DNA from: Colivivens sp963594655
GTDB taxonomy: Bacteria; Bacteroidota; Bacteroidia; Bacteroidales; Bacteroidaceae
Direction of reading: 5' to 3'
Assembly (NCBI GenBank): GCA_963594655.1
Contig: CAVBFD010000009.1
Location: forward strand, 1-59,876
DNA length: 59,876 nucleotides
Within the stretch, counting starts at the first letter, position 1; every line of letters starts with the position of its first letter. The notes under the pieces were generated by a model. It did not search any database and was not told the origin of the DNA. It worked only from the letters and a program-made list of their open reading frames with translations. Positions 36,312 to 43,730 of the stretch are shown here, piece after piece. The translations under genes and the position numbers were made by a program.

Positions 36312-36346
36312 GTGGCGAATGTCCGTGACGACAGTCCTCCTGCCGT

Positions 36347-38062
36347 TTAGTTGGCGTTCTTTTTCTTGACAAGCACTACCGCCTCAACTACGTTCAGCAC
36401 GTAATCCGCCAGTTTCTCGCACTCAGTGATGACATCCATGTAGTAGACCCCCAGCTGGTAGCTGTATGCGTGGTTGTCTATGTCGTTGATGTTCTGGTTC
36501 TTCAACTGGTTTCGGTAGTTGTTTATCTCGTTCTCTATGTTGAACGACTTGTTGTAGTCGAAGTATTGGCTGCTGCTGTGGCTCACGGCTACCGTCATCT
36601 GGCTGAGGGAGTCGTTGACGAGGTTCATCATAGAGTGGATATGTTCGTATTGCTTCTCGGTGAAGTCCTCCTGCGAGTGTTTGCGCTTGCGGTTCAGTGT
36701 GCGGGCTATGTTGTAGCAACTGTCACCGATACTCTCTATCTCGGTCACCTCGCGCAGCATCTGTTGTATGTCGGTCTTGCTCTCCGCGCTCAACCGTCCC
36801 TCGCTCACCTTGTTCAGGTAGTCACCGATTTCCAGTTCCATGTTGTCGCTTATCTGCTCGTATTTCTCGATACGCGAGAACAGTTTGTTGAAACTGTCTG
36901 TCCTCTCCTCGTGCAGCAGGTCCTGCACGAAACCGAACATCTTGTTGGTTCTTTGCGAGAAGAGTACAATCTCTTTCTTCGCCTCAAGGATGGACAGTTC
37001 GGCGGTGGACATCAGACCGCCGCTGATGTAAGTGAGGCGTGTCTCGTCGTCATCCTGGTTGTCCTTGTTCTTTATCAGGAGGCATACAAACTTCTCCAAC
37101 GGTTTGACGAACCAGATGAGGATTAAGGTGTTGAGTACGTTGAATCCTGTGTGGAAGGTGGCGAGTACCGCACTGAGTTTCTCCTTGTCCACTCCCTCTC
37201 CCAACTCCTCGGGGACATAACTTACATCCCACAGTGAGCAGATGAATCCCACGAAATAAGGGAAGATGCAGAGTGCCCAGATGACACCGAAGAGATTGAA
37301 TATCAAGTGTGCCAATGCTGCGCGCCGTGCCTGTGTGGATGCTGACAGGGCCACTATGTTGGATGTGATGGTGGTTCCCACGTTCTCGCCCATCACCAGT
37401 GCGATACCGAGGTCGATGGGCAGCACTCCGGAGGTGCAGAGGGTCATGGTGATGGCCATGATGGCGGCGGAACTCTGGACGGCGCAGGTCAGTAATCCGC
37501 CCACGACGAGGAAGAGCAGGTACGACCCGTAGCCCCAGTTGTTTATGGAGGAGAAGAAGTCGATGACGGCCTGGTTCTCGTCGAGGTGCATCCCGTCGGC
37601 GTTGTCCTTGAGTGTGGTCAGACCCAAGAGCATGAAGCACAGTCCGATGATGAATTCTCCCGCATTCCTGTATTTGTCGGAGTAAATCAGTGCCATGGAT
37701 ATGGCGATGAAGGCATAGACGATGTATTTCATGTCGAAGCTGCCGCCGAGTACCATTATCCATGCCGTGGCGGTGGTGCCTATGTTTGCCCCCATTATCA
37801 CAGAGATGGCCTGCGCAAGAGTGAGGAGACCCGCGCTGACGAAACTTACGGTCATGACAGTGGTCGCCGTGGACGACTGGATAGAAGTGGTGATGAACGC
37901 TCCGGTGAGAACTCCTGTGAAACGGTTTGTGGTCATCGTTCCGAGAACATTACGGAGTTTACTGCCTGCCATCTTCTGTAGCCCTTCACTCATTACTTTC
38001 ATTCCATACATGAGAAGCGCCACAGAACCGATGAGTACGATAAACGGGAGATAATTCTGCAT
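36347..38062 (-). CDS. Na+/phosphate cotransporter with PhoU-like tail (NptA/YjbB type)
   Basis: A 571-residue inner-membrane protein. Residues about 1-320 hold two inverted Na/Pi repeats, each with a QSS motif (TTSIQSSTATTVMTVSF and TCAVQSSAAIMAITMTL). Residues about 350-565 form a helical PhoU-like regulatory domain (MFGFVQDLLHEE..., IESIGDSCYNIARTLNRKRK). This is the NptA-type layout for phosphate import or export. First gene of a run with GSCFA and murF-alr. Confidence 0.9.
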   Translation of the reverse strand: MQNYLPFIVLIGSVALLMYGMKVMSEGLQKMAGSKLRNVLGTMTTNRFTGVLTGAFITTSIQSSTATTVMTVSFVSAGLLTLAQAISVIMGANIGTTATAWIMVLGGSFDMKYIVYAFIAISMALIYSDKYRNAGEFIIGLCFMLLGLTTLKDNADGMHLDENQAVIDFFSSINNWGYGSYLLFLVVGGLLTCAVQSSAAIMAITMTLCTSGVLPIDLGIALVMGENVGTTITSNIVALSASTQARRAALAHLIFNLFGVIWALCIFPYFVGFICSLWDVSYVPEELGEGVDKEKLSAVLATFHTGFNVLNTLILIWFVKPLEKFVCLLIKNKDNQDDDETRLTYISGGLMSTAELSILEAKKEIVLFSQRTNKMFGFVQDLLHEERTDSFNKLFSRIEKYEQISDNMELEIGDYLNKVSEGRLSAESKTDIQQMLREVTEIESIGDSCYNIARTLNRKRKHSQEDFTEKQYEHIHSMMNLVNDSLSQMTVAVSHSSSQYFDYNKSFNIENEINNYRNQLKNQNINDIDNHAYSYQLGVYYMDVITECEKLADYVLNVVEAVVLVKKKNAN

Positions 38063-38089
38063 TCTTTTTGCTTATTTTTGTTAATGATT

Positions 38090-38121
38090 TTGCGTTGCTA
38101 TTGTTTTTTGCCTTAACTTTG
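38090..38121 (+). promoter_or_regulatory. Promoter of the nucleoside kinase (TTG-N21-TAACTTTG)
   Basis: TTG (38090-38092) is 21 nt upstream of TAACTTTG (38114-38121), which ends 41 nt before the start codon at 38163. This supports the annotated short start of the kinase. Confidence 0.65.
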
Positions 38122-38137
38122 AAGCCATAATCAGTTG

Positions 38138-38145
38138 CAAAAATA
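38138..38145 (-). promoter_or_regulatory. Candidate -7 box for the Na/phosphate transporter run
   Basis: TATTTTTG on the minus strand, 75 nt before the transporter start at 38062; no TTG at standard spacing. It overlaps the leader of the divergent kinase. Confidence 0.35.
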
Positions 38146-38162
38146 ATAAAACTTGGGAAACG

Positions 38163-39161
38163 ATGAAACAGGACGAGATAATTTTACAGGTTAAGAACCC
38201 CAAAAACCATGAAATCGGGTTTGTTCCAGTGAAATACATCAAGGATTTGAACGCTGCCATACGTAACGGACTGTCCAAGGATGTGGTCAATATGGCGGAG
38301 ATAATGATGGATCACCGGATAAATAAAATCGCAACTACCATCGCCTCTTCTCCGCAGACGAGGATTGTGCTTATCGCAGGTCCGTCGTCCAGTGGGAAGA
38401 CCACTTTCAGCAAGCGTCTTACCCTCCATCTGATGGCGAACGGCAAGAAACCTTACCCAATCTCACTCGACGACTATTTTCTGGACAGGCACAGGACTCC
38501 CAAGGACGAGTCGGGCGACTATGACTATGAGTCGCTTTATGCGCTCGACCTTGATTTGTTGCAGTCGCATATCAGGACGTTGCTGGGTGGGGGTGAGATT
38601 GAACTTCCCCACTATGATTTCCAGAGTGGAGAGAGCAGGAAGAGCGGATGCCGCCTTCGTCTGGACGATGACATGATTCTTCTTTTTGAGGGAATCCACG
38701 GACTCAACCCGGAACTGACATCGCAGATAAGCGACGAGAGCAAGTTCAGGATTTACGCATCAGTCCTTGCGCCTATCCAGATAAACGAAGACCATGCGAT
38801 AAGCAAGACAGACAGTCGGCTGGTGCGGCGTATCCTGCGCGACTACCGCTATCGCGGCACGTCACCGCACGACACCATTGGCCGTTGGCCGAGTGTGCGC
38901 AGGGGAGAGGACAAATGGGTGTTTCCTTACCAGCAGTATGCGGATGTGGAGTTCAACAGCGCCACCTTCTATGAGATGTCTGTACTGCGCAACAAGGTGC
39001 TGCCTATCCTTGCGGAGATTTCCGCAGACCAGCCGGAGCATGAGGTGGCTGACCGTCTGCGTAGGCTTCTGCTTCAGTTCACTCCGATTGAGGATGTATC
39101 GGTGACCCCTCCCGTGTCTCTGTTGCGTGAGTTCATGGGCGGCAGCTCGTTCAGGTATTAG
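38163..39161 (+). CDS. Uridine kinase-like nucleoside kinase, short form
   Basis: A 332-residue P-loop kinase. Walker A GPSSSGKT is at 73-80, then ISLDDYFLDRHRTPKDESGDYDYESLYALDL and LLFEGIHGLNP, all as in uridine/phosphoribulokinase-type enzymes. It would phosphorylate a nucleoside with ATP. Most Bacteroidales relatives that I know are about 550 residues with an N-terminal TGS and threonyl-tRNA-synthetase-like second domain; only the last 60 residues of that region remain here. A promoter directly upstream argues that this is a genuine short protein and not a clipped gene model. Confidence 0.87.
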   Translation: MKQDEIILQVKNPKNHEIGFVPVKYIKDLNAAIRNGLSKDVVNMAEIMMDHRINKIATTIASSPQTRIVLIAGPSSSGKTTFSKRLTLHLMANGKKPYPISLDDYFLDRHRTPKDESGDYDYESLYALDLDLLQSHIRTLLGGGEIELPHYDFQSGESRKSGCRLRLDDDMILLFEGIHGLNPELTSQISDESKFRIYASVLAPIQINEDHAISKTDSRLVRRILRDYRYRGTSPHDTIGRWPSVRRGEDKWVFPYQQYADVEFNSATFYEMSVLRNKVLPILAEISADQPEHEVADRLRRLLLQFTPIEDVSVTPPVSLLREFMGGSSFRY

Positions 39162-39166
39162 AAGGG

Positions 39167-39964
39167 TCAGTCAGGTTGCTGCGGACGAATGGTGAAGGTG
39201 CGCCGCTGTCTGTCGAACAGGATGCCGGCGCCTGTCACCTCATGTTCGATTGTGCCGTCGTCGCATAGTTGTTCCGGAGTTCCACTGATGAGGGACCCGT
39301 CCTCACGGAGCAACCATATGTTGTCTGCCACCTGTAGTGCCAGGTCGATGTCGTGGATGGACATGAGGATGGTCTTGCCCATCTCATGGGCGAACCGTCT
39401 GAGCATGAGCATCACCCCCACCTTATTGGGGTAATAAAGGAAGGCGGTAGGCTCGTCGAGCAGTATCACAGGAGTTTCCTGAGCCACCGCCTTCGCTATC
39501 ATAGCCTTCTGCCTTTCTCCGTCGCTGAGGGTCTGGAAGGGCTGGTTTGCCACTTTCTCCACCCCCACCATCTGTATGCACTTCTCCGCAATCCGTCTGT
39601 CCTCATCCCGAAGTCTGCCCCAGAATCCTGTGTAGGGACTTCTGCCCATGCCGACCACCTCATAGGTTGTCAGGTTCTTTATGTGGGAGTTGTTGGTCAG
39701 GACTATGCTTATAATCCGCGCGAGTTGTTCGTTGGTGTATTGCTGTATGGGTTTGCCCTGCAACAGTACCTGTCCGCCGAGGGACGGCTGGAAACCGGCA
39801 ATGGTGCGCAGCAGTGTGGACTTGCCCGTACCGTTCGGTCCGATGAGGCATGTGGCCGTGGCAGGGGGCAGCGACACGTTGAGTGCGCCGCTCACCGTCT
39901 TGTTCCCGCCCTTCAACCTGTACCCGGTGGAAAGGTTCTGTAACTGGATTACCGGTTCCGCCAT
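39167..39964 (-). CDS. Orphan ABC transporter ATPase (FecE/BtuD type)
   Basis: A 265-residue ATPase of the iron-siderophore/heme/cobalamin import group. Walker A GPNGTGKS is at 42-49, signature LSDGERQK near 145, Walker B VILLDEPTAFL near 165 and H-loop ILMSIHDIDLAL near 200. The insertion NNSHIKNLTTYEVVGMGRSPYTGFWG is typical of FecE/FhuC. No permease or binding protein lies nearby, so its partner must be encoded elsewhere or the ATPase is shared. It follows the activase by 43 nt. Confidence 0.9.
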   Translation of the reverse strand: MAEPVIQLQNLSTGYRLKGGNKTVSGALNVSLPPATATCLIGPNGTGKSTLLRTIAGFQPSLGGQVLLQGKPIQQYTNEQLARIISIVLTNNSHIKNLTTYEVVGMGRSPYTGFWGRLRDEDRRIAEKCIQMVGVEKVANQPFQTLSDGERQKAMIAKAVAQETPVILLDEPTAFLYYPNKVGVMLMLRRFAHEMGKTILMSIHDIDLALQVADNIWLLREDGSLISGTPEQLCDDGTIEHEVTGAGILFDRQRRTFTIRPQQPD

Positions 39965-40007
39965 AGCCGCTTATTTCATCTTCTTGTTGCCGACACCTTA
40001 TTATATA

Positions 40008-40919
40008 CTATCCTCCTATTGTCGCTGTTATACCATAATGGGCGAACTGGTCTATGCACCGCCGCTGGGTCTCCTCCGACGGAGTTGCCATATTGAGGTG
40101 GTTGGGGTTGTATACCGTGTTCAGTTTTTCGTGCTTGCCCTTCCCGATGTCATGGTACATGAGCAGGTTGACTGTCTTGCGCCTCCAGTTCTTCAAGGAA
40201 GCAAGGAACTGTGCCGATTTCTCTATGTTCTCCTCGTCGGCGTTCACGTTCTCGATGAGTGGGATACGGATGAAGAAATCGTGCCGCATGTCGTCAATCA
40301 TACGGATGTTCTCGTGAATCCGCTCGTTCGGCACACCTGTGTAGAACTTGTGTTTGGCAGAGTCCATCAATTTGAGGTCTACGAGGAACAGCTCGCATTT
40401 TTCCGCCACGTCTTTCACCGTGCCGGGTGAGGCGAAGAGGGTGGTGTCCACCGTACGGTGAAAGCCCCGTCGTCCCAGCTCGTCGAGTATTTCCATAAGG
40501 TACTGCGGATGCATGAGTGGCTCGCCCCCACAGAGGGTCACGCCTCCACCGCTGTCCTCCATCACCTTACGCTCCTTCTCGATGACAGCCATAAGGTCGT
40601 CCATCGCCCATTCCTGTCCACCGAACTTCATGGCCAGTGTCGGACAGGCCTCCACGCATTTGCGGCAGACCACACATTTAGTCTCGTCTGCGGTGATACC
40701 GTCCGGTGTAAGTTTGAGAACCCCATTCGGACAAGCCTCCACACAACTTTGGCAACCTATACACTTTTTTTTCGTGTACATCCTTTGCGGTCTGTCCTCC
40801 AGACCTTCCGGATTATGACACCAGACACATCTGAGAGGACACCCCTTTAGAAAAATGGTGGTCCTTATTCCAGGACCATCATTTATTGCAAAGCGCTTGA
40901 TATCAAATATAAGTGCCAT
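40008..40919 (-). CDS. Glycyl-radical enzyme activase (radical SAM, two ferredoxin clusters)
   Basis: A 303-residue radical SAM enzyme that places the glycyl radical on its partner. The CX3CX2C cluster is at Cys27, 31 and 34 (GCPLRCVWC). Two extra [4Fe-4S] sites follow: CIGCQSCVEAC (53-63) and CVVCRKCVEAC (82-92). These inserts separate it from plain PFL activase and fit activases of dehydratase or decarboxylase type GREs. The opening IFDIKRFAINDGPGIRTTIFLKG is standard. It starts 24 nt after the GRE stop. One transcript with it is near certain. Confidence 0.93.
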   Translation of the reverse strand: MALIFDIKRFAINDGPGIRTTIFLKGCPLRCVWCHNPEGLEDRPQRMYTKKKCIGCQSCVEACPNGVLKLTPDGITADETKCVVCRKCVEACPTLAMKFGGQEWAMDDLMAVIEKERKVMEDSGGGVTLCGGEPLMHPQYLMEILDELGRRGFHRTVDTTLFASPGTVKDVAEKCELFLVDLKLMDSAKHKFYTGVPNERIHENIRMIDDMRHDFFIRIPLIENVNADEENIEKSAQFLASLKNWRRKTVNLLMYHDIGKGKHEKLNTVYNPNHLNMATPSEETQRRCIDQFAHYGITATIGG

Positions 40920-40943
40920 GTCAGTCTTCGATTATTCTATCGT

Positions 40944-43343
40944 TTAGAACCCGTCATTCTCAGTACGCGCTATAATCTCGTTCTGGAGCTGTTCGGTCAT
41001 GTCGTTGAAGTAGTCACTGTATCCTGCGACACGCACGAGCAGGTCCTTGTAGTTGTCCGGATTCTCCTGTGCGTCGTGCAGTGTCTCGGTGTCCACAATA
41101 TTGAACTGAATGTGGTGGCCTCCCAGGGAGAAGTATGTGCGGATAAGACTTGACAGTTTCTTCAGGTCTTCGTCCCTCTTCAGGAGGTTTGGCACGAAAC
41201 GTACGTTCAGCAGTGTACCTCCACTCTTCGTCTGGTCGAGCTTACCGAGTGACTTGATGACTGATGTAGGTCCGTTGGTGTCTGCCCCATGTGCGGGGGA
41301 AGTACCGTCGGATATGGCGAATTTGGAGAAACGTCCGTTGACACTGGCCTTGCAGACACTGCCGAAGTAGTTGTGGCAGGTGGTGCTGAGCATGTTGAGC
41401 TGTGTCTTGCCGCCACGTGTGTTGGGACGGCCTACGATGGCAGCCAGCAGGTCGTTGTAGATGCGCACCGCTATAGTGTCGGCGTAGTCGTCGTCATTGC
41501 CGAAGAACGGTGTGTGGTTGATGATGTACTGACGTACCTTCTCGTTGCCGTCGAAGTTGTTGTCCACGACCTTCAGCAGTTCGTCCATCGTGTAGCGGTG
41601 GTCTTCGAAGACGTGCTTCTTGAGTGTGGTGAAGCAGTCGGTGGTAGTTCCAAGTCCAGTACACTGGATGTATGTGGTGTTGTAGCGCGCTCCGCCGCTG
41701 TAGTAGTCCTTGCCGTTGCTTATACAGTCGTCGATGAAGAGGCTGAGGAAGGTGGCTGGGGCATAGAGCGAGAACATGCGCTCTATGTAGTTGTTGACCG
41801 ACAGCTTGAGGTTGACGAAGTAAATCATCTGCTTGTGCCAAGCCTCATACAGCTCCTCGAAGGACTTGAAATCGCGCGGGTCGCCTGTCTCCAGGCCGAT
41901 CTTCTTGCCTGTCATCGGGTCGATACCGTTATGGAGTGTAATCTCAAGAATCTTAGGTGTGTTGAGGTAACCTGTGAGCAGGTAGGCTTCCTTACCGAAC
42001 GCGCCCACCTCGATACAGCCGGAGCAACCGCCTTCGTTGGCGTCCTCCTGTGTCTTGCCTTGGTTCACGAGTTCCTTGGTGTATTCGTCCGGGTTGAAGA
42101 CGGACGGATAGCCGAAGCCCTGACGGATGAGCTTGCATCCTGCCAGCAGGAACTTGTCGGGTGTCACCTTACTGATATGGATGGACAGTCCCGGCTGGAG
42201 TTCATGCAGTTCCTCCTGTACTTCCAGTATGACGTATGAGAGTTCGTTGGACCCGTCCTTGCCCTCACGTGTGATACCGCCTATATTGATGTTGGTGAAG
42301 TCGTTGTATGTGCCGGACTCCAGTGCGGTGACTCCCACTTTCGGAGGCGCCGGCTGGTTGTTGAACTTAATCCAGAGGCAACTGATAAGTTCCTTTGCCT
42401 TGTCACGTGTGAGTGTGCCGTCTTCGATACCTTTCTGGTAGAATGGGTACAGGTGTTGGTCGATGTGTCCCGGGTTCATGCTGTCCCAACCGTTGAGTTC
42501 GGTAACCGTTCCGAGGTGTACGAACCAGTACATCTGGATGGCCTCCCACATGTCACGTGGCGCATGTGCCGGTACCCAGTGGCATACTTCCGCTATCTTC
42601 TCCAACTCTGCCTTACGCTTCGGGTCGGTGCATTGAGCGGCCTTCTCCTCCGCCAGTTTCGCGTGGCGTTCGGCAAAGAGTATCGCCGCGTCGCAGGAAA
42701 TGTCCATTCCCTCCAGTTCCTGTTGCTTGTCAGTGGCGAACGGGTCGTTGATATAGTCGAGTTCTTTTATCTCCTTCTCAATTCTGGCTTTCAGGTCGAG
42801 CAGTCCCGTATGGTACATCTTGCCGTCCATGGCGGTGTGTCCTGCCGCGCGCTGCTCCATGAACTCGGTGAACACGCCCGCTTTGTACGCCTCGTTCCAC
42901 TCGTCGCTCACGTGTCCGAATATGCGTTCGCGCTGAGTCTTGCCTTTCCAGAAGGGGATGACCTCCTTCTCGTAGGTGTCGATGTCTTCTTGGCTGATAT
43001 GGTATGGCTGAAGCTCACGGGTGTCGAGTACATGCAGGTCCTGCACTGAGTGACAGGTGAGTTCAGGGAAGGTAGGCACAGCCTTAGGTTTCGGTCCGCG
43101 CTCACCTACAATCAGTTCGTCGTCGCCGATGTAGATGGTCTTCTTCTTGCAGATTTCATAGAAGTTCTTTGCGCGCAACACGGCTATAGGCCATTTGCCT
43201 TCATTCTCTTTATAAAAATCGGTCTCGATAAGAGCCCTTTCGATGGTCAGGGTTGCCGGTGTGTCCAGACTCTGCTGATGCAGACGCTTGATGCGGTCGT
43301 TCATTCCGCCGTCGTTCTGTGGGTTTTGTAATGGGAAATTCAT
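40944..43343 (-). CDS. hypD: Glycyl radical enzyme, HypD-like (trans-4-hydroxy-L-proline dehydratase type)
   Basis: A 799-residue GRE. The radical Gly is at about 774 in LVRVAGYSDYF, and the catalytic Cys-x-Glu is in GGCSGCIEVGAFGKEAYLLTGYLN. The single GCxE form, not the CC pair of PFL, marks a dehydratase/lyase. Long stretches follow the clostridial HypD as I remember it: INDGELIVGE-like opening, TEFMEQRAAGHT, CLWIKFNNQPAPPKVG, GNDDDYAD and GGTLLNVRF. HypD turns hydroxyproline into pyrroline-5-carboxylate, which is then reduced to proline. HypD identity is from recall of motifs; glycerol- or diol-dehydratase use is the alternative. No proC is adjacent. A Cys two residues before GCIE is an oddity to note. 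Confidence 0.8.
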   Translation of the reverse strand: MNFPLQNPQNDGGMNDRIKRLHQQSLDTPATLTIERALIETDFYKENEGKWPIAVLRAKNFYEICKKKTIYIGDDELIVGERGPKPKAVPTFPELTCHSVQDLHVLDTRELQPYHISQEDIDTYEKEVIPFWKGKTQRERIFGHVSDEWNEAYKAGVFTEFMEQRAAGHTAMDGKMYHTGLLDLKARIEKEIKELDYINDPFATDKQQELEGMDISCDAAILFAERHAKLAEEKAAQCTDPKRKAELEKIAEVCHWVPAHAPRDMWEAIQMYWFVHLGTVTELNGWDSMNPGHIDQHLYPFYQKGIEDGTLTRDKAKELISCLWIKFNNQPAPPKVGVTALESGTYNDFTNINIGGITREGKDGSNELSYVILEVQEELHELQPGLSIHISKVTPDKFLLAGCKLIRQGFGYPSVFNPDEYTKELVNQGKTQEDANEGGCSGCIEVGAFGKEAYLLTGYLNTPKILEITLHNGIDPMTGKKIGLETGDPRDFKSFEELYEAWHKQMIYFVNLKLSVNNYIERMFSLYAPATFLSLFIDDCISNGKDYYSGGARYNTTYIQCTGLGTTTDCFTTLKKHVFEDHRYTMDELLKVVDNNFDGNEKVRQYIINHTPFFGNDDDYADTIAVRIYNDLLAAIVGRPNTRGGKTQLNMLSTTCHNYFGSVCKASVNGRFSKFAISDGTSPAHGADTNGPTSVIKSLGKLDQTKSGGTLLNVRFVPNLLKRDEDLKKLSSLIRTYFSLGGHHIQFNIVDTETLHDAQENPDNYKDLLVRVAGYSDYFNDMTEQLQNEIIARTENDGF

Positions 43344-43383
43344 CTTCTTGTTTGTGTTTTGGATTCTATAATATTTTACAGCG

Positions 43384-43413
43384 CAAAATTACTGATTAAG
43401 CTATTTGCCGCAA
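43384..43413 (-). promoter_or_regulatory. Full promoter of the GRE-activase operon (TTG-N19-TAATTTTG)
   Basis: On the minus strand TTG (43411-43413) is 19 nt upstream of TAATTTTG (43384-43391), which ends 40 nt before the GRE start at 43343. Confidence 0.75.
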
Positions 43414-43426
43414 AATAAATGTCAGC

Positions 43427-43465
43427 CTATTTATATGGCCAAAATAAATAGTTGATTGAGGTCAA
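43427..43465. promoter_or_regulatory. Adjacent dyads upstream of the GRE promoter, one FNR/CRP-like
   Basis: CTATTTAT (43427-43434) and ATAAATAG (43444-43451) form a perfect 8-bp dyad with a 9-nt centre. Abutting it is TTGATTGAGGTCAA (43452-43465), which fits the FNR/CRP-type box TTGAT-N4-ATCAA with one mismatch. The two sit about 60 and 80 nt upstream of the likely GRE transcription start, a position suited to an activator. Regulator identity is inference. Confidence 0.4.
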
Positions 43466-43652
43466 GTGTTAGAAGGGCAGACAGCGGCCTTTTCACCTTT
43501 GTTATACATGTGGTTTGACCGTGCGTTACAGCTGTGCCGCCACTTGTATGCGTGTGCAATGTTGAGTGCGCAAAACTGTGCGAAATGTGAAAACTGGTGT
43601 CGGGAGCGCGTCTTTTTCTTGCATATATGGTGTGTACTTGGAAGAATTACTC
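43466..43652. other. Gene-free divergent region between GRE and acyl-CoA synthetase
   Basis: Between the GRE start and the chosen acyl-CoA synthetase start (387 nt in all) I see the GRE promoter and dyads on the left and one plus-strand -7 box on the right. The open frame continuing from 43566 into the synthetase is considered untranslated leader and promoter, because the promoter at 43653-43660 would lie inside it. Confidence 0.5.
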
Positions 43653-43660
43653 TATTTTTG
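43653..43660 (+). promoter_or_regulatory. -7 box TATTTTTG for acyl-CoA synthetase-dprA
   Basis: TATTTTTG lies 70 nt before ATG 43731 and 31 nt before the alternative in-frame ATG 43692. It decides against the longest open frame (from 43566). Confidence 0.5.
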
Positions 43661-43730
43661 CACAAAACGAGCGTGTTTACGCAGTTTTTTAATGGCAACG
43701 AATTTAGTTAAACCCGAAGTAAAAAATATT

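Noticed and set aside
40944..43343. Pyruvate formate-lyase identity for the glycyl radical enzyme
   Set aside because: The active site is GCxE and not the adjacent CC pair of PFL, and the activase carries two ferredoxin inserts absent from PFL activase.
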